64,000 nt of DNA from Mycobacterium sp. IS-1590 (lineage in GTDB: Bacteria > Actinomycetota > Actinomycetes > Mycobacteriales > Mycobacteriaceae): positions 186,001 to 250,000 of the forward strand of contig NZ_LQIW01000045.1 of NCBI RefSeq assembly GCF_001500025.1. Direction: 5' to 3'. Position 1 is the stretch's first letter, and the number at the start of each line of letters is the position of its first letter. Made by a program: the position numbers and the translations under genes. This document shows positions 35,473 through 44,496 of this stretch, piece by piece. The notes beneath the pieces are model-generated. The model saw only the letters and a list, made by a program, of their open reading frames with translations. It did no database searches and was not told the origin of the DNA.

Positions 35473-36231
35473 CTAGAGATTTGTGTAGTGACCGCCGTCG
35501 ACACCCAATGTCTGTCCGGTGACGTAGCGCGCCGCAGGGCCGACGAGGAAGGAAACGGCGGCACCGATATCGCGCTGCGGGTCGCCGATGCGCCCCAGGG
35601 GGATCCGCCGCGCCAGGCGCCCTTCCATGGCCGGCTCGGCCTCGATGGCTGCGGTCATCGCGGGCGAATACGCCAGGGGCGACACAACGTTGACGGTGAT
35701 GGCATGCGGAGCCCACTCCCGCGCCAGGCTCTTGGCGAAGCCGCGCAGTGCGCCCTTCATCGTGGCGTAGAGCGGCAGCGTCGCACTGCCTTCCATGCCC
35801 GCCGGCGAGGTCATCACGAGGAATGTCCCGCCACCCTTCCTGAGCGCGGGGAAGGCGGAGACCGCGCAATGATGCGCACCGCCCAGCGAGACCGAAGAGT
35901 GCTGAGTCCACAGCGCGCGGTCGACGTCGGTCAACTGGTGCGGTTGGCTGGACATACTGCTCGTGGCGTTGTGCACCACCGCGTCGAGTCGTCCGGTCGC
36001 CGTCACGGCGAGGTCGACGGCTTGGGCAACGGAGTCGGAGTCGGTCACGTCGCAGCGCGCCCACGTCGCGTGCTGACCTCGTGCGGCAATATCGTCGACG
36101 ACCGCCTGTCCGGTCTCGGACCTCGCAGCGACAAGAACGTGGGCTCCCTCGGAGGCCAGGGCCATCGCGATGCCGCGGCCCACCCCGCCGCCGGCGCCGG
36201 TGACCATGGCGGTCAAGCCGGCGAGGTTCAC
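35473..36231 (-). CDS. SDR family oxidoreductase (FabG-like)
   Basis: 252 residues: NLAGLTAMVTGAGGGVGRGIA, CDVTDSDSVAQAV, VVHNATSSM (NNAG equivalent), VMTSPAGMEGSATLPLYATMKGA with Tyr-x3-Lys, and the C-terminal RYVTGQTLGVDGG. The catalytic Ser position reads MTSPAG, so Ser is present. The GTG start at 36231 overlaps the stop of the next SDR upstream (GTGA). It probably works with that partner as a two-SDR unit. Confidence 0.86.
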   Translation of the reverse strand: MNLAGLTAMVTGAGGGVGRGIAMALASEGAHVLVAARSETGQAVVDDIAARGQHATWARCDVTDSDSVAQAVDLAVTATGRLDAVVHNATSSMSSQPHQLTDVDRALWTQHSSVSLGGAHHCAVSAFPALRKGGGTFLVMTSPAGMEGSATLPLYATMKGALRGFAKSLAREWAPHAITVNVVSPLAYSPAMTAAIEAEPAMEGRLARRIPLGRIGDPQRDIGAAVSFLVGPAARYVTGQTLGVDGGHYTNL

Positions 36232-36821
36232 GGCAGCATCACCGATCCACCGTCGGCGACGAGTGTCTCTCCGGCGAGGTGGTCGAGGTCGGGTCGCAGC
36301 AGGAATTTCACCGACTCGGCGACGGCGTGCATCAGGGTCGAATCGTCTGGGACGGCCGCGGCGGTCAGATGCCCAGCCGCGGTCGCGTCGCCGGAGAACA
36401 TGGGCAAGGGCACGGCGACGAGATTGGCACCGATGCCGTGCGAAGCCCACTGCCGGGCAGCAGATTTCACCATGGCCCGGATGCCCTCGACCGCGGTTGT
36501 ATACGCGACGAACCCTGCGGCGCCCGCGATCCCGATCGTGGGAACGACGGCGACGATTCGCCCGCCGGCCGACAAAGCTGCCCGTGCGTGTTGCAGCGCG
36601 GTGAGCGCACGCCACATCGATTCGTCGACGAGGCGATGCCAATCATCGCCGCCTACAGCTACAACGTCCACCGGCCGCGGGCAGGGGTCGGCGATGATGA
36701 CCACACGCTCGACATCCGTCGGTAGCTGGCCTCCCGGAGCCACGGTGACCGCATCGAGTGCCGTTGCGAGCGTGTGCAATAGCGAGCCGGGCAGACCCGT
36801 CACCACGGTGGAGGAGGTCAC
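36228..36821 (-). CDS. degenerate SDR-like protein
   Basis: About 197 residues from GTG 36821, or 240 if started at GTG 36950. The C-terminal half is SDR-like (GGRIVAVVPTIGIAGAAGFVAYTTAVEGIRAM, split here between strand 5 and helix; late LAGETLVADGGS). The Tyr-x3-Lys pair is altered to YTTAVEG (no Lys), and the N-terminal glycine motif is only a vestigial TGLPGSLL. It is therefore probably catalytically dead and may be a structural partner of the SDR whose start overlaps its stop. The start is uncertain because the first 40 residues of the longer form look non-coding. Confidence 0.6.
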   Translation of the reverse strand: MTSSTVVTGLPGSLLHTLATALDAVTVAPGGQLPTDVERVVIIADPCPRPVDVVAVGGDDWHRLVDESMWRALTALQHARAALSAGGRIVAVVPTIGIAGAAGFVAYTTAVEGIRAMVKSAARQWASHGIGANLVAVPLPMFSGDATAAGHLTAAAVPDDSTLMHAVAESVKFLLRPDLDHLAGETLVADGGSVMLP

Positions 36822-37194
36822 GTCAACGGCTCGGCGCAGATGCCACGCGTTCTTCGTGGATCCTGACCAGTTCGCGGAACCCGATGCTTTCGTACCTGGG
36901 CTTGGGCTGGATGCCCCACTCGGCACCAGGAGCAGACGCGTTCGGCGCAACGACGCGCCGATCGATGGTGTATCAGGATCGACGCCGTAAGCGCGGTTTG
37001 ATCGCGTTTCAGATCTTCATCTACGGCGCATCACGACCCAGGTCACGGTCAGCCGCACCAGCTCCTGCCACATCGCCGGCTCCTTCGTCCGTAAAAGCGC
37101 AACGCCGAACGAGAGTAACACCATTCTCACAAACGAGAAGCTACGTCTTCAGACCGACTCGACGAGGCCACCGGTCAGCCGTGCCGGCGCCGGA
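36822..37194. other. 373-nt gap between SDR-like gene and acyl-CoA synthetase
   Basis: No convincing gene seen. The right part is less G+C-rich and carries the half-sites CGAGAG...ATTCTCA (37110-37129) and CGAGAAGCTACGTCTTCA (37134-37151), weak relatives of the window operator. It probably contains the promoter of the two SDR genes. Confidence 0.4.
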
Positions 37195-38640
37195 TCATGC
37201 GTCGGCGAGGGTGAGAAGCTCGCGCTTGACCACCTTGCCGACGTCATTGCGCGGCAGCCGCTCGACGAACATCACCCGCACGGGGACCCGGTAAGGGGTC
37301 AGGCGCTCGCGACACCACGCGATCAGCTCATCCTCGCTGACCCGTTCGTCGGCGCGCACGACGAAAGCCCACGGAACCTCACCGAGCCGCTCGTCGGAGA
37401 CTCCCACCACAGCGGCCTCCCGCACGCGGTCGGCGGCCAGAAGCACCTCTTCGACGGTGCCCGGGAACACCTTGAGCCCGCCGCGGTTGATCATGTCCGA
37501 AACGCGCCCGTCGAGCCACAGGAATCCGTCGTCGTCGAACCAACCGAGGTCACCGGTGTGAAACCACCCGTCATCGGTGAGTCTGTCGAGGAACGTGGGG
37601 TCGATCTTGCGGGCGGCCGTCGTCGGTGTGCGGACCATGACCTCGTCGTCGACGATCGTGACGTCGATGCCCGGAAGGGGGCGTCCGACGGAACCGAGCT
37701 TCGTCTCCCCCCACTCGCGGGCGTCGGCAGCCGACCATCCGACGACCTCGCCCCCGAGTTCCGTTTGGCCGTAGGAGTTCAGTACGAGCACACCGAACTT
37801 GTCGCGGAAGCGGGCCGCGTGGACGGGGGACAGGGGAGCGGTGATGGAGCGGACGATCTTCAGGGGGGACAGGTCGGTCACCGAATCGTCGTGGAGCACC
37901 ATCGTCAACGCGGCGGGTGGCAGGACCGTGGATCGCAGTTGGTGGCGCTTCACCAGCGCTGCGAAGTCCGGGGCCGAGAACTTGTCCATCAACACGACCC
38001 CGGAGCCCGCGCGAAAGGCGAAGAGCACCTGGTAGATACCGGCCCACAACGACAGTGAGAGCGGCACCAGGTTCGGCATCGGCGCCACATTCCGGGGGCC
38101 GCGCTTCGTCCCACGAAGTTTCTCCAGCAAGCGGTCGATCAGGTCCAGCACCGTGGAGTGGCGCAGCGGCACCGGCTTCGGCGGACCTGTCGTCCCCGAG
38201 GTGAACTGCAGCAGCGCCACATCGCCGTCGTACCGCCGGGCCTCCTCGGCCGTTTTGGAGTGTGGCGCGCGCGTCCACGCCAGGTCCGACCCGGTGACGA
38301 CCGGTAACCCAAACGCTGAGAAGCGATGGGCCAGTTCGGGTGTCGTTATCAGAGCGGCCGGATCGAGGGTTTGCAGCTGGGCGGCCACCTCAGCGTCTGC
38401 AGCCCTGGGGTTGAGCGGTGTGTAGACACCACCGCAGCGCCAGACACCGAACAGCGCCGCGACGGTGGTGGCGTCGTTGGGCAGCATCGCCGCGACCACC
38501 TGACCGGTCACGAGCCCGGACTCGGTGAGATCCGCCGCCAGGCGGTCTGCGCTCGCGGTCAGGTCCGAGCGGGAGACGTCGACGGCCAGTGTGTGCACTG
38601 CGACGTCCGGCAGGTTGTCCAGCAGGTCGGAGAGGGTCAC
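37195..38640 (-). CDS. acyl-CoA synthetase (AMP-forming)
   Basis: 481 residues. The P-loop is LLQFTSGTTGPPKPVPLRH near residue 160. NSYGQTELGGEV, WFHTGDLGWFDDDGF, GRVSDMINRGGLKVFPGTVEE and the Lys in LPRNDVGKVVKREL follow. It is shorter at the N-terminus than the other FadDs here. The GTG start at 38640 overlaps the crotonase stop, so it is the last gene of the minus-strand operon running from 43571. It would activate the acid entering this operon's beta-oxidation-like steps. Confidence 0.88.
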   Translation of the reverse strand: MTLSDLLDNLPDVAVHTLAVDVSRSDLTASADRLAADLTESGLVTGQVVAAMLPNDATTVAALFGVWRCGGVYTPLNPRAADAEVAAQLQTLDPAALITTPELAHRFSAFGLPVVTGSDLAWTRAPHSKTAEEARRYDGDVALLQFTSGTTGPPKPVPLRHSTVLDLIDRLLEKLRGTKRGPRNVAPMPNLVPLSLSLWAGIYQVLFAFRAGSGVVLMDKFSAPDFAALVKRHQLRSTVLPPAALTMVLHDDSVTDLSPLKIVRSITAPLSPVHAARFRDKFGVLVLNSYGQTELGGEVVGWSAADAREWGETKLGSVGRPLPGIDVTIVDDEVMVRTPTTAARKIDPTFLDRLTDDGWFHTGDLGWFDDDGFLWLDGRVSDMINRGGLKVFPGTVEEVLLAADRVREAAVVGVSDERLGEVPWAFVVRADERVSEDELIAWCRERLTPYRVPVRVMFVERLPRNDVGKVVKRELLTLADA

Positions 38641-39437
38641 GATTCCGGCTCCAGTGGCAGCCAACCCGGTGTTCGTTTGTCGGCGAACGCTTTCGGACCC
38701 TCGTCCTGGTCCGGATGGCCCCACATCGACGTCAGGTGTTTGGCCCCCTCACGGCAGGCGTCGGTCAGGCCGTGCTCGAGCGCTCCCCAGAGGGCGCGCT
38801 TGGTGGCCCGCATCGCGGCGGGTGAGTTCCTCGCGATCTTCTCCGCGAGCTCTTGCGCGACATCGCGCAGTTTGTCCGGCGGGTCGACGATCTGGCTGAT
38901 CATGCCCAGTTCATATGCGCGCTGCGCGGTGAGCCGTTCGTGGCTGCCGACCAGTGCCATTCGTAACACCGCCTCGGCGGGCATCTTGCGCATCAGCGCG
39001 ATCGTCTCCAGGGCGCTGACCTGGCCGATGGATACGTGAGGGTCGACGAATGTGGCATCCGACGCCGCGATGACGATGTCGGCGTCGGCGACCCAGTGCA
39101 GGCCCCCGCCGGCGCACACCCCGTTGACGGCGGTGATGACGGGTTTACCCACGTCGCAATGCCATCCGGTCAGCTTCAGGTCCAGCGACTGCATCGTTTC
39201 CTGGTACTGCTTGATCCCCTCGCCGTCGAGATCGTCGACGTCGGCACCGACCTGAAAGGCCCTGCCGTTGCCGGTGTGCACGATCACCCGCACGTCGGGA
39301 TCGGTGTTCAACTCGGCCCATGCGGCGGGGAATTCCTTGCGCATCAGCGCGTCGTAGGCGTTGAGCCGGTCGGGCCGGTTGTTGATGATCCAGCCGACGG
39401 GGCCGCGGCGTTCGACGATCAACCTCTGATAGCTCAC
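38637..39437 (-). CDS. enoyl-CoA hydratase/isomerase (crotonase) family protein
   Basis: 266 residues. Oxyanion-hole strands: GRAFQVGADVDDL (around residue 66) and AVNGVCAGGGLHWVADADIV (around 108). They are followed by ATFVDPHVSIGQVSALETI and the C-terminal KAFADKRTPGWLP. It is a close tandem duplicate of the next gene. GTG 39437 overlaps the neighbour's stop (GTGA) and its own stop overlaps the synthetase start. The catalytic Glu positions are not clearly recognisable, so hydratase, isomerase or hydrolase activity remains open. Confidence 0.87.
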   Translation of the reverse strand: MSYQRLIVERRGPVGWIINNRPDRLNAYDALMRKEFPAAWAELNTDPDVRVIVHTGNGRAFQVGADVDDLDGEGIKQYQETMQSLDLKLTGWHCDVGKPVITAVNGVCAGGGLHWVADADIVIAASDATFVDPHVSIGQVSALETIALMRKMPAEAVLRMALVGSHERLTAQRAYELGMISQIVDPPDKLRDVAQELAEKIARNSPAAMRATKRALWGALEHGLTDACREGAKHLTSMWGHPDQDEGPKAFADKRTPGWLPLEPES

Positions 39438-40246
39438 GAAGCCTCCACCGGTTGAAGCGGTTGCCAGTCGGCCGGGCGCTTTTCCCGCCAGGCCCTTATT
39501 CCCTCGGCATGGTCCGGGTGGTTCCGCAGCCGCCAGATCTCCTCCGTGGCCGTCGCCTTGGCCTCCGACAGTCCGACTTCCAGGGAATGCCACAGCGCCT
39601 TTTTGGTGGCCCGCATCGCGGTGGGTGAGTTGGTCGCGATCGCGCCCGCCAACCCTGCGGCCGCAGCCCGTAGCTCACCGGCCGCCACCACCTGCGAGAC
39701 GATGCCCAACTCGTATGCGCGTTGAGCGGAGATCCGCTCACCCTTGCCGCTCAACGTCATTCGGGTGATTGCCTCCATCGGCGACTTCCGTAGCAGGGTG
39801 ATCGCCTCATACGCGACCGCCTGCCCCACCGAGACATGCGGGTCGACGAATGTCGCCTCCTCTGCCGCGATGACGATGTCGGCATCGGCGACCAGATGTA
39901 AGCCTCCTCCCGCGCACACTCCGTTCACCGCCGCGATCACCGGCTTCCACACGCCGCAGTGCCACGAGGAGATCTTCAGCTCAGCGTCGCGGGTTCGGCG
40001 TGAATGACGTCGCATGGCCTGTTTGTCGCGGGCAACCTGGACTACGTCCATGCCGGTGCAGAACGCCTTGCCGTTCGCGACGTTGACGATCACGTGCACG
40101 TCGGGGTCGGCATCCAGCTGTGCCCACGCGGCCTCGAGTTCGTCGAGCATCAAAGCGTCGAACGCATTGCCGGCGTCGGGCCGATTCAGCACAAGCCACC
40201 CGATGCCGTCCGATCTGTCGACGACCAACCGCTCGTATTCGGTCAA
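39434..40246 (-). CDS. enoyl-CoA hydratase/isomerase (crotonase) family protein
   Basis: 270 residues from TTG 40246, whose TTGA overlaps the ACAD stop; GGAGGGAG lies about 12 nt upstream. Motifs GKAFCTGMDVVQVARD, AVNGVCAGGGLHLVADADIV, ATFVDPHVSVGQAVAYEAI and GIRAWREKRPADWQP parallel the 38637 gene almost block for block, so the pair arose by tandem duplication. They may form a hetero-oligomer. The long open extension to 40639 overlaps the ACAD gene and is rejected. Confidence 0.87.
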   Translation of the reverse strand: MTEYERLVVDRSDGIGWLVLNRPDAGNAFDALMLDELEAAWAQLDADPDVHVIVNVANGKAFCTGMDVVQVARDKQAMRRHSRRTRDAELKISSWHCGVWKPVIAAVNGVCAGGGLHLVADADIVIAAEEATFVDPHVSVGQAVAYEAITLLRKSPMEAITRMTLSGKGERISAQRAYELGIVSQVVAAGELRAAAAGLAGAIATNSPTAMRATKKALWHSLEVGLSEAKATATEEIWRLRNHPDHAEGIRAWREKRPADWQPLQPVEAS

Positions 40247-41490
40247 GAGCGCGGAATCTCCCTCCAGGGCTTCCCTTTCCACGGGTCCGGCTCCCTGGGT
40301 AACCCCAGTACGCGCTCGCCGAGGATGTTCTTGTTGATGTCGGTGGTGCCACCCTCGGTGCTGTTGGCGAGGCTGCGCATCATGCCCTGCACCTCGCGGG
40401 GCATCGCATCCGGATCGTCGGTGGCGGCCCACGCCACCGCGGCGGTGCCCAGCAGGTCGACCATGAGATCCTGGATCTGCTGGTTGAGCGTGGCTTGGTG
40501 GACCTTGCCGATCGAGGAAGCAGCGCCAGGGGACTGCCCTGCCGAGAGTGCCGCGCGGACACGGGCGTTGGTCCATCCCCGTATCTGTTCGTGAGCCCAG
40601 AGCCGCATGATCTTGTTGCGTATCACGGGGTCGTCCCATCGGCTGGTTTCTCTGGCCAATGAGATCAGCCGTTCCGCACTGGACCCGCCGAGCCGGCCCA
40701 TGCCGCCCGATCCGGAGCCCGACACCATCTGACGCTCACTCGACAAGGTCGACGCACTGACCCGCCATCCGTCGTTGACCTCTCCGACCCGGTGAGCGTC
40801 GGGCACCCGTGCGCCGTCGAGGAAGACCTCGTTGAATTCCGCCTCACCGGTGATTTGGCGCAGTGGCCGCACCTCGACACCCGGTTGGTGCATGTCGAGC
40901 AGAAAGTACGTGATGCCTTTGTGTTTCGGCTGATCGGGATCGGTGCGGGCGAGCAGGATCGCGAAGTCCGCTTCATCCGCCCATGTCGTCCACACCTTCT
41001 GTCCGGAGATCACCCACTGGTCGCCGTCGCGCACCGCGCGGGTCGCCAGCGACGCGAGGTCTGAGCCCGCGCCGGGCTCGCTGAAGAGCTGACACCACTT
41101 CTCCTCGTTTCGGACGATGGGCGGTAGAAAGCGTCGCCGTTGCTCTTCGGTGCCGTGGCTGAAGAGCGCCGCGGCGGCGTTGTTGAGGCCCAACGGATTG
41201 AGCCGGGTCAGTCGCAGCGGCGCGAGCACGCTATCGATGGCGCGAGCCACGTCGTTGCCGATACCGAGACCGCCGTGTTCGGGGCGCCAAGTCGGCGCCA
41301 CCAGGCCGCTTCGGGCGAAGGTCGGGTACCACCGCCGGTAATCGGCGGGGTTCCGCGCGGCTCTCATGGCGGCGGGGCCCTCGGCCGCCGCTGCGCGCCA
41401 TCGGGTCGGCACCTCCGCCTCGACCCACTGCCGCACCACCTCGACGGCGTCGTCGACGGGGGTGTCCGCGCTGATCGGTAAGGCCGTCAT
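40243..41490 (-). CDS. acyl-CoA dehydrogenase, long type
   Basis: 415 residues with a canonical layout: APTWRPEHGGLGIGNDVARA, CQLFSEPGAGSDLASLATRA, WVISGQKVWTTWADEADF, EVRPLRQITGEAEFNEVFLDG and the C-terminal NSTEGGTTDINKNILGERVLGLP. It is of the large class for branched or cyclic acyl-CoAs. It sits in an operon flanked by crotonases, with TTGA overlap downstream and 7 nt to the upstream gene. No short ACAD partner is encoded in this operon. Confidence 0.88.
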   Translation of the reverse strand: MTALPISADTPVDDAVEVVRQWVEAEVPTRWRAAAAEGPAAMRAARNPADYRRWYPTFARSGLVAPTWRPEHGGLGIGNDVARAIDSVLAPLRLTRLNPLGLNNAAAALFSHGTEEQRRRFLPPIVRNEEKWCQLFSEPGAGSDLASLATRAVRDGDQWVISGQKVWTTWADEADFAILLARTDPDQPKHKGITYFLLDMHQPGVEVRPLRQITGEAEFNEVFLDGARVPDAHRVGEVNDGWRVSASTLSSERQMVSGSGSGGMGRLGGSSAERLISLARETSRWDDPVIRNKIMRLWAHEQIRGWTNARVRAALSAGQSPGAASSIGKVHQATLNQQIQDLMVDLLGTAAVAWAATDDPDAMPREVQGMMRSLANSTEGGTTDINKNILGERVLGLPREPDPWKGKPWREIPRS

Positions 41491-41497
41491 GTCGGGC

Positions 41498-42304
41498 TCA
41501 ACGACCTTTGAATTCCGCCGGACGCTTGTCCCGGAAGGCCGCCAGGCCCTCCTTGAAGTCCTCGCTGCGACTGGACAATTCGAGGGCCATCGCCTCGTTC
41601 TGGAGATGCCGATCGAGATCCAGGCCGTTGCCGCTGTGCAGCAGCCACTTGGTGAGGCCGAGCGCCACCGTGGGGGCGGCGGCGAGCTGATTGACGAAAT
41701 CCGTTGCCACACCCTCGAGTTCAGTGCCAGGGCAGGCGCCGTGGATGATGCCCCATTGCGCGGCGGTGGCTCCGGACAGTTCCTCGCCGAGCATCAACAG
41801 CTGGCGGGTGCGCACCATCCCGACGAGTCGAGGCAGCAGCCAGGCCGCACCGCTGTCGGGCGTGAAGCCGCGCGCCATGAACGGTTCCCAGAACACCGCG
41901 TCCGAGGCCGCCAGGCAGAAGTCGGACGCCAAGGCGAGGTGGAAACCCAGGCCGGCCGCCCAGCCGCGGACCACAGTGACGACGGGCACCTGAGTTTCGA
42001 GCAGTAAGGGGATGAGCCTGTTGGCCTTGTTGGGCAGCCGCCGCTGCGTGCTCCCCACGCGCGGTTTACGTTCCGACTTGGCGTTGTTGGCCACCAGATC
42101 AGCGCCGGCGCAAAAGTCCGGCCCTTCGGCGTCGATGCGGATGACGCGAACCGATTCGTCGGTGCCGCACCGGGCCAGGTACCCGATCATCGCGTCGAGC
42201 ATGGTGTCGTTGACCGCGTTGCGGCGTTCCGCCCGGTCCAGGGTCAGCCGCAGAACCGGGCCCTGTTGTTCGGCCCGGAGCCCGGGAACGCTCGGATACG
42301 TCAC
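41498..42304 (-). CDS. enoyl-CoA hydratase/isomerase (crotonase) family protein
   Basis: 268 residues from GTG 42304: VLRLTLDRAERRNAVNDTML, GPDFCAGADLVANNAK, VVRGWAAGLGFHLALASDFC, FMARGFTPDSGAAWLLPRLVG and EGLAAFRDKRPAEFKGR. The PDSG segment is typical of PaaG/1,2-epoxyphenylacetyl-CoA isomerase-like crotonases. The 43675 gene has the matching PDAGAIYLLTRIVG, so those two form a subfamily distinct from the 38637/39434 pair. It lies 7 nt after the double hot-dog gene. Confidence 0.86.
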   Translation of the reverse strand: MTYPSVPGLRAEQQGPVLRLTLDRAERRNAVNDTMLDAMIGYLARCGTDESVRVIRIDAEGPDFCAGADLVANNAKSERKPRVGSTQRRLPNKANRLIPLLLETQVPVVTVVRGWAAGLGFHLALASDFCLAASDAVFWEPFMARGFTPDSGAAWLLPRLVGMVRTRQLLMLGEELSGATAAQWGIIHGACPGTELEGVATDFVNQLAAAPTVALGLTKWLLHSGNGLDLDRHLQNEAMALELSSRSEDFKEGLAAFRDKRPAEFKGR

Positions 42305-42311
42305 GGCCGGC

Positions 42312-43571
42312 TCAATGTTCGGCGAATCGGTTTGAGACGGCCACCAGCAGATCGGCGAGGTCGGTCGCCCCGCCGGGCGGTTCCGGCAGGCGTACTGGGC
42401 CCCGCTGCCTGCTGGGCAACAGAATTGTGGCGTGTCCCGGCGTGGTGACCTGACCGCGGTGATTGGTCGCCGCAAGGTCCAGATCCACGGCCGGACGGTC
42501 CCCGTCGGCCAGGTACTTGCGGGTGACGGTGCCGGTGATGGTGTGCAGATCGCCGACGTAGTTGAACAGCCGGAACTCACAGTCCAATTTCCACAGCCAG
42601 GCATCGTCGCCCATCCAGTCGGTGCACAGATGGATGAGCCATGTCTCGCGCATGCGACCGTAGTCGAATGTCGTCGGGTTGCCCGCGTTGCGCGCGGCGC
42701 TCGGGTCCCAGTGCACACGCTGTTGGGCGTCGGGGACTCCGTGCTCGTTGGGTGTGTAGAACCGCGGAATCCGTTGCTTGTTCTGCCAGGCCAGCCTCAG
42801 GGGCCGCACGCCGTACATGCCCATGCCCATTCCGACGTGCCAACACACCATGTCGGTGACGGTGAGTGGACCCTTGGTGAGCGTGCCGATCTCGTCGCCC
42901 TCCGCGACGTCCTCCCACCAACGCGGTTCGGCGCCTCGCGGCGCCTCGCGGGCGTACCGCGCGTCGATCTCGGCGATCTCGTCGGCGCTCCAGGTCTTGA
43001 CGTCGACGTCTTCGTACTTTTTGCGTCCCCTGGCCTTGCTGCGCTCGGTGCGGATCATGTTCCGGTACTGGCCGCCGAGGATGACACCGACGTCATCGGA
43101 AAACACCTGCGCCGACCATTCATGCACGGCCCGGGTGGCGAACTCACTGCTCTTGTCCAGCGCGGCGACAAGGGCGTTGCGCCGGAAGACTCGCCGGTTC
43201 GCGCGCAGCGGCGCCCACCACTCGCGCGACGACCCGCCATAGAAGGCGTGAACACCGCGCAGCGGGTCGCCGGTGGTCAGCTCCCGGTCCTCCTGGGAGA
43301 TTTCGGTGACCTCGTCCTCGCCGATCAATGTGTCACCGCCGATCAGCGCGGGCGGCGCGATCGGTTCACCCCAGACCGACTTCGTCGCATACTCGGGATC
43401 GCACCACAGCGGGTTCGCGTCGCCGTAGCTTTCCGCCACGATCCGGAACGTGTCCTCGTTGGGCCGGCGGTAATGCGGGGGCTGAGTGTGCGGGACGGCC
43501 ACGCCGATGCGGGCGCGCAACCTGGCCAGACCCTCATCCGTGATCTGGCCCGTTGCCGAGGACTGGGTCAC
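42312..43571 (-). CDS. double hot-dog MaoC/FAS1-like dehydratase
   Basis: About 419 residues. The N-terminal half is MaoC_dehydrat_N-like (EDTFRIVAESYGDANPLWCDPEYA, PPALIGG, GVHAFYGGSSREWWAPLR). The C-terminal half is a second hot dog (FDYGRMRETWLIHLCTDWMGD, GTVTRKYLADGDRPAVDL). Such proteins hydrate or dehydrate bulky enoyl-CoAs. GTG 43571 has GAGGAGG 6 nt upstream, better than the alternative at 43610. It is the first gene of the minus-strand operon down to 37195 and divergent from the crotonase at 43675. Confidence 0.8.
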   Translation of the reverse strand: MTQSSATGQITDEGLARLRARIGVAVPHTQPPHYRRPNEDTFRIVAESYGDANPLWCDPEYATKSVWGEPIAPPALIGGDTLIGEDEVTEISQEDRELTTGDPLRGVHAFYGGSSREWWAPLRANRRVFRRNALVAALDKSSEFATRAVHEWSAQVFSDDVGVILGGQYRNMIRTERSKARGRKKYEDVDVKTWSADEIAEIDARYAREAPRGAEPRWWEDVAEGDEIGTLTKGPLTVTDMVCWHVGMGMGMYGVRPLRLAWQNKQRIPRFYTPNEHGVPDAQQRVHWDPSAARNAGNPTTFDYGRMRETWLIHLCTDWMGDDAWLWKLDCEFRLFNYVGDLHTITGTVTRKYLADGDRPAVDLDLAATNHRGQVTTPGHATILLPSRQRGPVRLPEPPGGATDLADLLVAVSNRFAEH

Positions 43572-43674
43572 GCATGCCTCCTCAGTTGGGGCCTCCTCAG
43601 TTCGGCACATATCGTCCCGCGGACGTCGGCGGAAATTAAGATACCCGAAAAACGGAAACGTCGTTAACGCAGGG

Positions 43675-44493
43675 GTGAGCGGGTTGACTCAAGAGCAGTC
43701 GGGCATCGAGAGCACGTTTGGAGCCGATGGCGTCTGCCGGATCACCATCGACCGTGCCGATGCCGCAAACGCGTTGTCCCCGTTGGCACGTGATGCTCTC
43801 GCGCAAGCATTCGAGAAGGCCGATGACGACCCCTCGGTGCGGAGCGTGCTGCTGCGAGCGACGGGGGACCGGCACTTCTGCACGGGTGCGGGTCTGGGCC
43901 CGCAATCGGCACAGCCCGCCGCGGAGAAGAAGCCCGGAGACGTCGCATTGATGCTGCAGAAGGGGTATCAGCGATTGATCTCCGCGGTGCTCGATTGTGA
44001 CAAGCCCGTCGTTGCCGCGGTCAAAGGCACGGCGGCGGGTGCCGGCGCCAGCCTGGTACTCGCCTGCGATCTCGTCGTCATGTCCACCGAGGCGCGTCTG
44101 GTGCAGGCGTTCGTGCATCGCGGCATACTGCCGGACGCGGGCGCGATATACCTGTTGACCAGGATCGTCGGATTACGCAAGGCCGCCGAACTGCTCATGC
44201 TCGGGGAACCCGTCGACGCTGCGACCTGCGAGCGCCTCACCTTGGCGAACCGTGTCGTGGCGCCGCAGGAAACCGATGCGGTCGCCGAGGAACTGGCCCG
44301 GCGCCTGGCCGCAGGCCCCACCGTCATGTTGGCGCTGACCAAGCGCCTGCTGTCGGTGTCGTCGGAGTCGGGGCGCGACCGGGCCTTCGAACAGGAGGCA
44401 TGGGCGCAGGAGGTGGTGTCGTGGACCGCCGATCTGCAGGAGGGCCTGCGATCGTTCGCCGAGCGCCGACCGCCGAAGTTCGAGGGTCGCTGA
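43675..44493 (+). CDS. enoyl-CoA hydratase/isomerase (crotonase) family protein
   Basis: 272 residues from GTG 43675 (or 269 from TTG 43684, which has AGGGG 8 nt upstream). Motifs: CRITIDRADAANALSPL, HFCTGAGLGPQSA, AVKGTAAGAGASLVLACDLV, FVHRGILPDAGAIYLLTRIVG and EGLRSFAERRPPKFEGR. It is PaaG-like and closest to the 41498 gene. It converges with the SDR at 44497 with only 3 nt between the stops and is transcribed alone. Confidence 0.86.
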   Translation: MSGLTQEQSGIESTFGADGVCRITIDRADAANALSPLARDALAQAFEKADDDPSVRSVLLRATGDRHFCTGAGLGPQSAQPAAEKKPGDVALMLQKGYQRLISAVLDCDKPVVAAVKGTAAGAGASLVLACDLVVMSTEARLVQAFVHRGILPDAGAIYLLTRIVGLRKAAELLMLGEPVDAATCERLTLANRVVAPQETDAVAEELARRLAAGPTVMLALTKRLLSVSSESGRDRAFEQEAWAQEVVSWTADLQEGLRSFAERRPPKFEGR

Positions 44494-44496
44494 CCG

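Noticed and set aside
35379..35564. N-terminal extension of the amidohydrolase ending at 34200
   Set aside because: No homologous sequence, overlaps the 3' part of the SDR gene and the operator; ATG 35378 has GGAGG.
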